From Streptomyces katrae (lineage in GTDB: Bacteria; Actinomycetota; Actinomycetes; Streptomycetales; Streptomycetaceae): a stretch of DNA of 13,381 nt. The stretch is from positions 1 through 13,381 of the forward strand of contig NZ_JZWV01000582.1 of NCBI RefSeq assembly GCF_000966975.1, read 5' to 3'. Position numbers and translations under genes: made by a program. Numbering within the stretch: the stretch's first letter is position 1; each line of letters opens with the position of its first letter. The notes below the pieces were generated by a model that did not search any database, was not told the origin of the DNA, and saw nothing but the letters and a program-made list of their open reading frames with translations. This document shows positions 5,865-13,379 of this stretch, piece after piece.

Positions 5865-6566
5865 TCATCCCTGCGGCCGCGGGGCCTTCCCGGCCAGCGG
5901 GCTGGAGTCGAGGGAGCGCAGCAGTTCCGGCGGGCCCCGGTAGACGGTCACCGGTCCCGCGGCGGTGAGTTCGGCCTCGGAGATGCCGCCGGTGAGCAGG
6001 CCGATGCACGGGACTCCGGCGCGGGCGGCGGCCTCGACGTCCCAGACGGTGTCGCCGACGAAGACGGCTTCCCCGGGGGCGGCGTCGGTGAGGGCGAGGG
6101 CCTGGTGGACCAGGTCGGGGGCGGGTTTGGACCGGTCGACGTCGTCGGCGGAGGTGGCCCCGGAGATCACGTCGTCGGCGCCGAGGGCGGCGCGGATGGC
6201 CTCGACCTCGTCGGCGGAGGCCGAGCTCGCCAGGACGATGCGCAGCCCGCGCTCGGCGATGGCGCGCAGCAGGTCGGCGGCCCGGTCCAGGACGGGGAGG
6301 GAGTCGAACCAGGTCGCGTAGAGGGCGTGGTGGGCGTCCCGGAGCCGCTGGTCCTGGGAGGGGTCGTGGGCGCTGCCCAGGAGGTGTTCCAGGATCCGGT
6401 CGCCTCCCATGCCGATGGCCCGGTGGATGCGGGCCATGGGGACGTCGTGGCCGTTCTGGTGCAGGGCCTGCCACCAGGTCAGGGAGTGCAGGTAGTTGGT
6501 GTCGACGAGGGTGCCGTCGAGGTCGAAGAGGGCCGCTCGGGGCCGCTGGTCGGTGCTGGTGGTCAT
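5865..6566 (-). CDS. HAD-superfamily phosphatase (phosphoglycolate phosphatase / beta-PGM-like)
   Basis: This 233-residue cytoplasmic protein has all four haloacid-dehalogenase motifs: DLDGT (15-19, nucleophile Asp15 and acid Asp17), the Ser of VLASSAS (111-117), Lys147 in RSKPAPD, and GDTVWD (171-176). Residues about 22-95 form the helical cap of subfamily I, with HSLTWWQAL and GMGGDRILEHL. Such enzymes dephosphorylate small metabolites such as phosphoglycolate or sugar phosphates. The frame stays open far upstream, but the ATG at 6566 places DLDGT near the N-terminus as expected, with AAGGA on the minus strand about 13-17 bases upstream. It heads a three-gene run with the Cys/His protein and topoisomerase IB, and diverges from the TPP-enzyme operon. 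Family certain; substrate not predictable. Confidence 0.9.
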   Translation of the reverse strand: MTTSTDQRPRAALFDLDGTLVDTNYLHSLTWWQALHQNGHDVPMARIHRAIGMGGDRILEHLLGSAHDPSQDQRLRDAHHALYATWFDSLPVLDRAADLLRAIAERGLRIVLASSASADEVEAIRAALGADDVISGATSADDVDRSKPAPDLVHQALALTDAAPGEAVFVGDTVWDVEAAARAGVPCIGLLTGGISEAELTAAGPVTVYRGPPELLRSLDSSPLAGKAPRPQG

Positions 6567-6663
6567 GGTGGGAGCCGGTCCTTCCGGTCGTGCGCGTGCG
6601 GCCGTACCGCCGTCGGGGAGGGCGGCCGCCGGCGCGCGAACGTCGCCTGCGCGCCTTCCCCGG

Positions 6664-6691
6664 GCCCCGCCCGCGAAACGGCGGGCGGGGC
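6664..6691. other. Perfect 11-bp hairpin with 6-base loop
   Basis: GCCCCGCCCGC (6664-6674), loop GAAACG, then GCGGGCGGGGC (6681-6691). It is the most stable simple hairpin I found outside a gene. It lies 98 bp upstream of the HAD start and 236 bp upstream of the TPP-enzyme start. It could end an upstream transcript, act in a leader, or be a protein-binding dyad. No T-run follows on either strand. Confidence 0.5.
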
Positions 6692-6722
6692 GGGCGCGGG
6701 GGTGGACGGCCGCGTTTCGGGT

Positions 6723-6766
6723 GTACGGGCCCGGGCAGGCGCAGCCAGAGGCCGGCCGGCCCGTAC
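6723..6766. promoter_or_regulatory. 9-bp inverted repeat, candidate operator
   Basis: GTACGGGCC (6723-6731) and GGCCCGTAC (6758-6766) are exact reverse complements separated by 26 bases. The arm centres are about 35 bp apart, between three and three and a half helical turns. It could be a pair of half-sites for a regulator of the TPP/FAD-Fe-S operon. No known motif is recognised. Confidence 0.3.
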
Positions 6767-6876
6767 CGCCGCGAAGGGGGTCGTCGTGCAGGCCGTCGCC
6801 GACCGCGGCCCTTTCCGGCCGCGCGTGGGCGGAGGACCTCCTGCGCCCACGGGCCGGGGCCCGGCACGGTGGACTC

Positions 6877-6897
6877 CGCCGGCCGTGCAGGCCGGCG
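6877..6897 (+). other. Hairpin directly upstream of the TPP-enzyme ribosome binding site
   Basis: CGCCGGCC (6877-6884), loop GTGCA, then GGCCGGCG (6890-6897): a perfect 8-bp stem ending 12 bases before the AGGAGGG motif. In the leader RNA it could modulate ribosome access or mRNA stability. No riboswitch class is recognised. Confidence 0.35.
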
Positions 6898-6909
6898 ACA
6901 GCAGCGAGC

Positions 6910-6916
6910 AGGAGGG
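6910..6916 (+). promoter_or_regulatory. Ribosome binding site deciding the TPP-enzyme start
   Basis: AGGAGGG lies 10 bases before the ATG at 6927 but only 1 base before the in-frame ATG at 6918. The second start is therefore preferred, giving an N-terminus MKVADYV that matches family layout. Confidence 0.55.
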
Positions 6917-6926
6917 AATGAGGACG

Positions 6927-8713
6927 ATGAAGGTAGCCGACTACGTGTTGCAGCGCCTGCGGGAGTGGGACGTCGAGCACGTCTTCGCCTATCCCGGCGA
7001 CGGGATCAACGGGCTCCTCGCCGCCTGGGGGCGGGCGAAGGACGCGCCCCGGTTCGTGCAGGCCCGGCACGAGGAGATGGCCGCCTTCGAGGCCGTCGGC
7101 TACGCGAAGTTCTCCGGCCGGACCGGGGTCTGCGCGGCGACGTCCGGGCCCGGGGCGATCCACCTGCTCAACGGGCTGTACGACGCGAAGCTCGACCACG
7201 TCCCGGTGGTGGCGATCGTCGGGCAGACGGACCGCAGTGCGATGGGCGGCTCGTACCAGCAGGAGGTGGACCTGCTGTCCCTCTACAAGGACGTGGCCTC
7301 GGAGTTCTGCGAGATGGTCACGGTCCCCGAGCAGTTGCCCAACGTCCTGGACCGGGCCCTGCGCATCGCCGCGACCCGCCGCACCGTGACTGCCGTGATC
7401 ATCCCCGCCGACGTGCAGGAACTCGACCACGAGGCGCCCGCGCACGCGTTCAAGCAGGTCCCCTCCAGTCTGGGCGTGGGCCGCTACGCGCCGGTTCCCG
7501 CCGACGAGGAGCTGCAGCGCGCCGCGGAGATCCTCAACTCCGGTGAACGGCCCGCGATCCTGGTCGGGCAGGGTGCCCGGCAGGCCCGCGCGGAGGTCGA
7601 GCAGGTCGCCGAAGTCCTGGGCGCCGGGGTGGCGAAGGCCCTGCTGGGCAAGGACGCCCTGCCCGACACCCTGCCGTACGTCACCGGGTCGATCGGCCTG
7701 CTGGGGACGCGTCCCTCGTACGAGATGATGCGGGACTGCGACACGCTGCTCGTGATCGGGTCCAGCTTCCCCTATACGCAGTTCCTGCCGGAGTTCGGGC
7801 AGGCCCGGGCGGTGCAGATCGACATCGATCCGACCATGGTCGGGCTGCGCTACCCGTTCGAGCTGAACATCGTCGGTGACGCCGCCGAGACCCTGCGCCG
7901 GCTGCTGCCGCTGCTCTGGAGGGGCACCGGGACGGGGCCTGGCGCGACGGCATCGAGGCCGGCACCGAACGCTGGTGGGAGGTCATGGAGCGGCGGGCCG
8001 GCGTGGCCGCCGACCCGGTCAACCCCGAACACGTGGCCCACGAGCTGGACGGGCTGCTGCCGCAGGACGCGATCATCACGGCGGACTCCGGTTCGGCGGC
8101 CAACTGGTACGCCCGGCACCTGCGGATGCGTGACGGCATGCGCGGTTCGCTCTCCGGAACCCTGGCGACGATGGGCCCGGGGGTGCCGTACCTGATCGGC
8201 GCGAAGTTCGCGTACCCGGACCGGCCCGGCATCGCGCTCGTCGGCGACGGCGCCATGCAGATGAACGGGATGGCGGAGCTCATCACCGCCGCGAAGTACT
8301 ACCCGGAGTGGTCGGATCCGCGGCTGGTGGTGGCGGTGCTGAACAACCACGACCTCAACCAGGTCACGTGGGAGATGCGCGCCATGCAGGGCGCCCCGCA
8401 GTTCGAGGACTCGCAGGCCATCCCGGACGTCCGCTACGCCGATGTGGCCGCCCTGTTCGGCCTCGGCGGGGTGCGGGTGGAACGGCCCGAGGACGTGGCA
8501 CCGGCCTGGCGTCAGGCCCTCGCCGCCGACCGGCCGTTCGTCATCGACTTCCGCACGGACCCGGCGGTGCCGCCGATCCCGCCGCACGCCACCTGGGACC
8601 AGATCAAGGCGTCCGCCTCGTCGGTGCTGCACGGGGACAGCGACCGCGGCGACGTCGTGCGCCAGGGGCTGAAGGCGAAGCTGCAGGACTTCCTGCCCGG
8701 TGGGGCGGGCTGA
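6927..8713 (+). pseudogene. TPP-dependent pyruvate-oxidase/acetolactate-synthase-like enzyme, frameshifted
   Basis: The 5' part encodes the TPP-enzyme Pyr domain: AYPGDGINGL (21-30), catalytic Glu49 in RHEEMAAF, and SGPGAIHLLNG (73-83). The central domain follows (about 190-330). After LLPLL (to codon 330, 7914-7916) the family-like protein jumps frame: the next good match, EGHRDGAWRDG, is read from 7919 in another frame. It contains the TPP/Mg motif GDGAMQMN...LNN (intact numbering about 439-473) and ends at the TGA 8711-8713. A CT doubling (GCTCTGG for GCTGG) explains it; a single missing base would too. Repaired length is 594 or 595 residues, normal for pyruvate oxidase-like enzymes. As written, translation stops at 8193-8195 and lacks cofactor binding. 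The last base of its stop is the first of the next gene's ATG. Substrate, probably a 2-oxoacid such as pyruvate, is inferred. Confidence 0.88.
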
Positions 8714-11700
8714 TGGCGGCCGGTCCCGCCGCGGTGGACCTGGCCGGGCTGGAGCGCGCGCTGCGGGCCGAGGTGGAGGGGGAGGTCCGCTTCGACGCGG
8801 GCAGCCGCGGCGCGTACTCCACCGACGGCTCCAACTACCGGCAGGTGCCCCTCGGCGTGGTCGTCCCCCGGACGGTGGAGGCGGGTGCGCGGGTGGTCTC
8901 CGTCTGCGCGCGCTTCTCCGCGCCCGTCCTGTCGCGGGGCGGCGGCACCAGCCTGGGCGGGCAGTGCACGAACACGGCCGTGGTGATCGACTGGACCAAG
9001 TACTGCAACCGGCTGGTCTCGGTGGATCCGGCGGCCCGCTCCTGCGTGGTCGAGCCGGGTATCGCCCTGGACGAGCTCAACCGGCAACTGGAGCCGTACG
9101 GGCTGAAGTTCGGGCCGAGGCCGGCCACGCACAGCCACTGCACGCTGGGCGGCATGATCGGCAACAACAGCTGCGGGGCCTCGGCCCAGGCGTACGGCAA
9201 GACGGTCGACAACGTCCGGCGCCTGGAGGTCCTCACCTACGGCGGGGACCGCTTCTGGGCCGGTCCCACGGGCCCGGAGGAGTACGAGCGGATCGTCGCC
9301 GCCGGGGGCGGGCCCGCCCGCATCCACCGGGGGCTGAAGGACATCGCCGGGCGCCATCTCGCCGAGATCCGCCGCGGCTACCCGAAGATCCCCCGGCGGG
9401 TGTCGGGCTACAACCTGGACTCCCTTCTGCCGGAGAACGGATTCGACGTGGCCCGGGCCCTGGTGGGCAGCGAGGGCACCCTGGTGACGGTGCTGCGGGC
9501 GGAGCTCGCTCTGGTCGGGGTCCCGGCTGCGGAGGCGCTGCTGGTCCTCGGCTACGAGGACGTGTACGCCGCCGCGGACACCGTTCCCGCGCTGCTGGAG
9601 CACAGCCGGCCGGCCCAGCTCGAAGCGGTCGACGGCCGGATGGCGCAGCTGATGCGGGAGGAGGGGGTCCACCTGCACTCCCTGGAGCTGCTGCCCGAGG
9701 GCGACGCCTGGCTGCTCGTCCAGTTCACCGGTGACTCCGAGGAGGAGGCGGACCGGCAGGCGTACGAGCTGCTGCGGGCCATCGGACGCGGTCAGGACGA
9801 CGCCTCGGTGGCGTTCTCCGACGACCCGCCCCGGGAGCAGGAGTTCCTGAAGGCCCGGGAGGCGGGGCTCGGGGTGACGGCCCGGCCGCCGGACGGCTCG
9901 GAGACCTGGGAGGGCTGGGAGGACTCGGCCGTGGCCCCGGAGCGGCTGGGCGGCTACCTGCGCGACCTGGAGCGGCTGTACGAGCGGTACGGCTACCAGC
10001 AGGCCTCGCTGTACGGGCACTTCGGCCAGGGCTGCGTGCACACCCGGATCCCGTTCGGGCTGCGCGACGCCAAGGGCGTGGAGGCGTTCAGGGCGTTCCT
10101 GGAGGACGCGGCGGACCTGGTGTCCTCGTACGGCGGTTCGCTGTCGGGCGAGCACGGTGACGGGCAGGCACGGGGCGAGCTGCTGCCCCGTATGTTCGGT
10201 ACGGCCCTCGTGACGGCGATGGGGGAGGTCAAGGCGCTGTTCGACCCGGGGAACAGGATGAACCCCGGCAAAGTGGTCGGCCCCCGTCCGGTCGACGCGG
10301 ACCTGCGGCTGGGGCCCCGCTGGCGGCCGAAGCCGCAGCGGAGGACGTTCTTCGCGTACTCCGAGGACGACCACGACTTCACCCGGGCCGTGCAGCGGTG
10401 CGTGGGCATCGGCAACTGCCGTGCGCACGAGGGCGGGGTGATGTGCCCCTCGTACCGGGCCACCCTGGAGGAAGAGCATTCCACCCGGGGCCGGGCGCGG
10501 CTGCTGTTCGAGATGCTGGACGGGCACGGGGACTCCCCCGTCGGCGACGGCTGGCGCTCCACCGAGGTGCGGGACGCGCTCGACCTGTGCCTGTCGTGCA
10601 AGGGCTGTTCGTCCGACTGCCCGGTGGGGGTGGACATGGCCACGTACAAGGCCGAGTTCCTCGCCCAGCACTACCGGTGGCGGCCGAGGCCGCCCGCGCA
10701 CTACTCGCTGGGCTGGCTCCCGCTGTGGGCGCGGCTCGCGCGCCCCGCTCCGGAGGTGGCGAACGCCGTGCTGCGGGCGCCGGTGCTGGGCCGGCTGGGG
10801 AAGCTGGCGGGGGGCGTGGATCCGCGGCGGGCCGCTCCGCCGTTCGCGTCCGTGTCCTTTCAGGAGGCCTGGCGGCGCTCACGGCGTCCCGAGCCCCGGC
10901 CGGAGGACCCGCGCACGGTGCTGCTGTGGCCGGACACCTTCACCAACCACTTCCATCCGCACGTCGCCGGCGCCGCGGTGCGGGTCCTGGAGGACGCCGG
11001 GTTCCGTGTGACGGTGCCGGCCGCTCCGGTGTGCTGCGGGCTGACCTGGATCTCCACCGGGCAGCTGGGCATCGCCCGGCGGGTGCTGGAACGCACCACG
11101 CGTACGCTGCGCCCGTGGCTGGAGGCGGGTACGCCGGTCGTCGCGCTGGAGCCGTCCTGCGCGGCCGCGCTGCGCTCCGACGCGACCGAGCTCCTGGCCG
11201 GGGACGAGGACGCCCGGCGGCTGGCGGCGCAGACGCGGACGTTCGCCGAGCAGCTCGTCCACCACGCCCCGGAGGGCTGGCGGGCGCCGTGGGCCGGGCG
11301 GGCGGCGACGGTGCAGACCCACTGCCACCAGTACGCCGTGCTGGGGACCGGGCCGGACCGGGAGCTGATGCGCCGGGCCGGGCTGGACGCCGACGTGCTG
11401 GACGCGGGCTGCTGCGGTCTGGCGGGTAACTTCGGCTTCGAGCGCGGCCACTACGAACTGTCGATGGCCATCGCCGAGCAGGGGGTCCTGCCCGCCGTGC
11501 GCGCCACCGCCGCCGACGCCTTCGTGCTGGCGGACGGCTTCAGCTGCCGGACGCAGATCGAGCAGGCGGGCACCGGCCGCCGGGCCCTGCACCTGGCGGA
11601 GGCCCTGGCCCTCGCCCTGGACGGCCCGCCGCCCCACGACGACCGTCCGGAACGGGCCGCCCCCAGGGCCGGGCGGACGCGTCGCGGCGCACCTCGCGCG

Positions 11701-11721
11701 GCCACGCGCACACCGCCGTGA
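8713..11721 (+). CDS. FAD- and Fe-S-binding dehydrogenase (D-lactate/glycolate oxidase type)
   Basis: This 1002-residue protein fuses a GlcD-like flavin dehydrogenase to a GlpC/GlcF-like electron-transfer half. The FAD-binding PCMH domain (about 35-260) has RGGGTSLGGQ (75-84), GGMIGNNSCG (146-155) and GSEGTLVTV (252-260). The FAD-oxidase C-terminal domain runs to about 540, with SGEHGDGQARGE near 478-489. The Fe-S domain has Cys563, Cys569 and Cys578-Pro, then Cys626, Cys629, Cys632 and Cys636-Pro. Two CCG-type redox domains follow (VCCG, 773-776; QTHCHQ, 868-873; GCCG, 899-902). Such fusions oxidise D-2-hydroxyacids such as D-lactate and pass electrons to quinone or another carrier; no membrane segment is visible. 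The ATG overlaps the TPP-enzyme stop (TGATG, 8711-8715), so translation is probably coupled. The C-terminal tail after about 970 is basic and disordered. Confidence 0.92.
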   Translation: MAAGPAAVDLAGLERALRAEVEGEVRFDAGSRGAYSTDGSNYRQVPLGVVVPRTVEAGARVVSVCARFSAPVLSRGGGTSLGGQCTNTAVVIDWTKYCNRLVSVDPAARSCVVEPGIALDELNRQLEPYGLKFGPRPATHSHCTLGGMIGNNSCGASAQAYGKTVDNVRRLEVLTYGGDRFWAGPTGPEEYERIVAAGGGPARIHRGLKDIAGRHLAEIRRGYPKIPRRVSGYNLDSLLPENGFDVARALVGSEGTLVTVLRAELALVGVPAAEALLVLGYEDVYAAADTVPALLEHSRPAQLEAVDGRMAQLMREEGVHLHSLELLPEGDAWLLVQFTGDSEEEADRQAYELLRAIGRGQDDASVAFSDDPPREQEFLKAREAGLGVTARPPDGSETWEGWEDSAVAPERLGGYLRDLERLYERYGYQQASLYGHFGQGCVHTRIPFGLRDAKGVEAFRAFLEDAADLVSSYGGSLSGEHGDGQARGELLPRMFGTALVTAMGEVKALFDPGNRMNPGKVVGPRPVDADLRLGPRWRPKPQRRTFFAYSEDDHDFTRAVQRCVGIGNCRAHEGGVMCPSYRATLEEEHSTRGRARLLFEMLDGHGDSPVGDGWRSTEVRDALDLCLSCKGCSSDCPVGVDMATYKAEFLAQHYRWRPRPPAHYSLGWLPLWARLARPAPEVANAVLRAPVLGRLGKLAGGVDPRRAAPPFASVSFQEAWRRSRRPEPRPEDPRTVLLWPDTFTNHFHPHVAGAAVRVLEDAGFRVTVPAAPVCCGLTWISTGQLGIARRVLERTTRTLRPWLEAGTPVVALEPSCAAALRSDATELLAGDEDARRLAAQTRTFAEQLVHHAPEGWRAPWAGRAATVQTHCHQYAVLGTGPDRELMRRAGLDADVLDAGCCGLAGNFGFERGHYELSMAIAEQGVLPAVRATAADAFVLADGFSCRTQIEQAGTGRRALHLAEALALALDGPPPHDDRPERAAPRAGRTRRGAPRAATRTPP

Positions 11722-11727
11722 CGACGG

Positions 11728-11778
11728 CCGGGTGCGGTGGCTCAGCGGATGCGGTGTCCGGGTGCGGTGGCTCAGCGG
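11728..11778. repeat. 21-bp direct repeat at the convergent gene ends
   Basis: The same 21 bases occur at 11728-11748 and 11758-11778, a period of exactly 30 bp. Each copy contains GGTGCGGTGGCTCAGCGG. The second copy covers the SDR stop codon (complement of 11772-11774). The hexamer TGCGGT recurs four times, at 11733, 11750, 11763 and 11781. It fills most of the 50-bp gap between the FAD/Fe-S gene and the SDR gene. It looks like a small tandem duplication; no stable terminator stem is evident. Confidence 0.85.
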
Positions 11779-12827
11779 TGTGCGGTCCGGTGGTGGCGCA
11801 GGGCCGCCAGGCCCAGGGTCGCCGCCGCCGCGCCGGTCCACAGCAGGCGCGGGCGGCGGGCCGCCCAGGCCTCGGGGGAACGCGGGTGGGCCCGGTCGTC
11901 GAAGGTGCCGTGCGTCCCGAAGTCCCGGCCGCCGTCGCCGTCGAGGGGGTTCCACAGGTTGTGCGGGCGCTGCCCGCGGTCGGGCTCGGAGGTCTGCTGG
12001 GAGGAGAACCCGGTGCGGGCGAGGTAGCGGTCCAGCAGGCCGGGCACCAGCCGGTTGGCGACCACGGTGGCGAAGGCCCGGCCGCCCACGCAGTACACGC
12101 GCCGTCCGGGATGGCCGGCGGCGTGCACGATGGTCCGGGCGGCGACCTCCGGCTGGTAGATCGGCGGTACGGGCTGCGGGCGGTGCGGCAGCCGTGACAG
12201 GCCCCAGGCGAACTGGGGGGTGTTGACGGCCGGCAGCTGGACCACCGTGATCTTCACCCGGCTGCCGCGGTGCATCAGCTCGGTGCGCACGGAGGAGGTG
12301 AAGCCCCGGACGGCGTGCTTGGCGCCGCAGTACGCCGACTGGAGCGGGATGGAGCGTTCGGCGAGGACGGATCCGACCTGGACGATCGTTCCCGAGTCGC
12401 GGGGCAGCATCCGGTCCAGGGCGGCCCTCGTGCCGTGGACGTAGCCGAGGTACGTGACCTCCGTGACGCGCCGGAACTCCTCGGGCCGGATCTCCTCGAA
12501 GGGGGCGAAGACGGTGGCGAAGGCCGCATTGACCCAGACGTCGACGGGCCCGAAGACGGCCTCCACCCGGTCCGCGGCGGCCGCGACCTGGGCGGCGTCG
12601 GAGACGTCGGCGGGCAGCACGAGCGGGGTGCCGCCGGCCTGGGCCACCTCGTTCGCCGCCGCTTCGAGCCCGGCGCGGCCGCGGGCGATCAGCGCCACCC
12701 GGGCGCCGCGCGCGGCGAACGCGCGGGCCGTGGCGCGGCCCACGCCGGCGCTGGCTCCCGTGACGACGACGGTCTGGCGGGGCCGGCCGGAGTGGTGACG
12801 GGGGTGCTCACTACGGGTGGTTTCCAT
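11772..12827 (-). CDS. SDR-family oxidoreductase with C-terminal extension and membrane anchor
   Basis: This 351-residue protein has a classical short-chain dehydrogenase core (about 17-265): cofactor motif TGASAGVG (23-30), Asp74 in LPADVSD, NAAFA (100-104) in place of NNAG, catalytic Ser153 (VGSVLAE), and YCGAK (166-170) as the YxxxK pair. Classical SDRs are about 250-280 residues; here a tail of about 80 follows. It includes NLWNPLDGDGGRDFGTHG (290-307) and ends in an apolar stretch, LLWTGAAAATLGLAAL (328-343), flanked by basic residues, which could be a C-terminal membrane anchor. The ATG at 12827 is preceded by AGGGAG on the minus strand at about 9-base spacing. The DUF6328 gene lies 27 bp upstream on the same strand, suggesting an operon. 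Oxidoreductase activity is confident; the substrate is unknown. Confidence 0.88.
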   Translation of the reverse strand: METTRSEHPRHHSGRPRQTVVVTGASAGVGRATARAFAARGARVALIARGRAGLEAAANEVAQAGGTPLVLPADVSDAAQVAAAADRVEAVFGPVDVWVNAAFATVFAPFEEIRPEEFRRVTEVTYLGYVHGTRAALDRMLPRDSGTIVQVGSVLAERSIPLQSAYCGAKHAVRGFTSSVRTELMHRGSRVKITVVQLPAVNTPQFAWGLSRLPHRPQPVPPIYQPEVAARTIVHAAGHPGRRVYCVGGRAFATVVANRLVPGLLDRYLARTGFSSQQTSEPDRGQRPHNLWNPLDGDGGRDFGTHGTFDDRAHPRSPEAWAARRPRLLWTGAAAATLGLAALRHHRTAHR

Positions 12828-12854
12828 GGTTTCGGGCTCCCTGTGGGCCGGGCG

Positions 12855-13379
12855 TCACTCGTGATTCTGGTCGGTGTGCCGCTCCCGCGCCCACAGGGGC
12901 AGCGCGAACCAGCACAGCAGGTACCAGGCCACCACCCCGCTGACGAGGCACGGGACGAGCGCCCCGTGGGTGACCACGCGCAGGACGAGGAAGAGCGCGG
13001 AGGTGAAGGTGGCGAGCAGCAGCACGATGCCCGCGAAGGTCAGGCGCGAGGCCCAGACCACCGCTTCGGGTTTGATCCGGCGCCCCGAGACGATGCGGTG
13101 GAAGGACACCGGTCCGATGAGCGCGCCGGCGGCCAGCGAGCCGGCCACCACCGTGACGACGTAGATGGCCTTGTCGGTCGCGGAGATGCCCTGGAAGTGC
13201 GGGGTGAAGGCGACCGTGAGCAGGAAGCCGAAGAGGATCTGTACGCCCGTCTGGGCGACCCTGATCTCCTGCATCAGCTCCTGCCACTGCCGGTCGGCCC
13301 GCTCTTCCCTGCTCTCGCGCCGGCCCCGGTCGGCTCCTCCACCGCCGTCCGGCCGCGCGGCAGCCTGCCGCTCCTTCAT
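12855..13379 (-). CDS. DUF6328-type four-helix membrane protein
   Basis: This 174-residue protein has a charged, low-complexity N-terminus (1-35) and the segment QWQELMQEIRVAQTGVQILF (31-50), typical of the DUF6328 family in actinobacteria. Four hydrophobic stretches are likely membrane helices: about 43-60, 71-92, 107-135 and 139-162. The C-terminal tail is short and polar. No catalytic motif is visible and the family has no established function. The start at 13379 lies 2 bases from the window edge, so its ribosome site cannot be seen and a longer N-terminus is possible; an internal start is also conceivable because the first 30 residues are low-complexity. The SDR gene follows after 27 bp on the same strand. 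Family assignment is from memory of the conserved QELMQEIRVxQTGVQ pattern. Confidence 0.8.
   Translation of the reverse strand: MKERQAAARPDGGGGADRGRRESREERADRQWQELMQEIRVAQTGVQILFGFLLTVAFTPHFQGISATDKAIYVVTVVAGSLAAGALIGPVSFHRIVSGRRIKPEAVVWASRLTFAGIVLLLATFTSALFLVLRVVTHGALVPCLVSGVVAWYLLCWFALPLWARERHTDQNHE

Larger units (their letters stand above)
6567..6926. promoter_or_regulatory. Divergent intergenic region rich in inverted repeats
   Basis: This 360-bp stretch separates the HAD phosphatase (-) from the TPP-enzyme operon (+) and has no supported gene. It contains four inverted repeats: 6664-6691 (11-bp stem), 6723-6766 (9-bp arms), 6804-6823 (7-bp stem) and 6877-6897 (8-bp stem just before the ribosome site). 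There is also an 11-bp direct repeat, CCGTACCGCCG (6602-6612 and 6761-6771), and another, CGTGCAGGCCG (6785-6795 and 6884-6894). A weak GTTT-N15-GGGCAG pair at 6714-6738 is the only promoter-like string I noticed. Confidence 0.45.

Noticed and set aside
5829..6926. In-frame upstream extension of the TPP enzyme
   Set aside because: The frame is open back to 5829 but crosses the HAD gene on the other strand and reads as low-complexity Gly/Val/Glu. The ribosome site at 6910-6916 and family alignment place the start at 6927.
7905..7935. Programmed ribosomal frameshifting in the TPP enzyme
   Set aside because: No slippery heptamer is visible at the junction, and the family is not known to use recoding; a small indel is simpler.
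8512..10701. Long minus-strand open frame (729 codons) opposite the FAD/Fe-S gene
   Set aside because: No recognisable motif, and the plus strand encodes a well-conserved protein with all its domains; it is a shadow frame.
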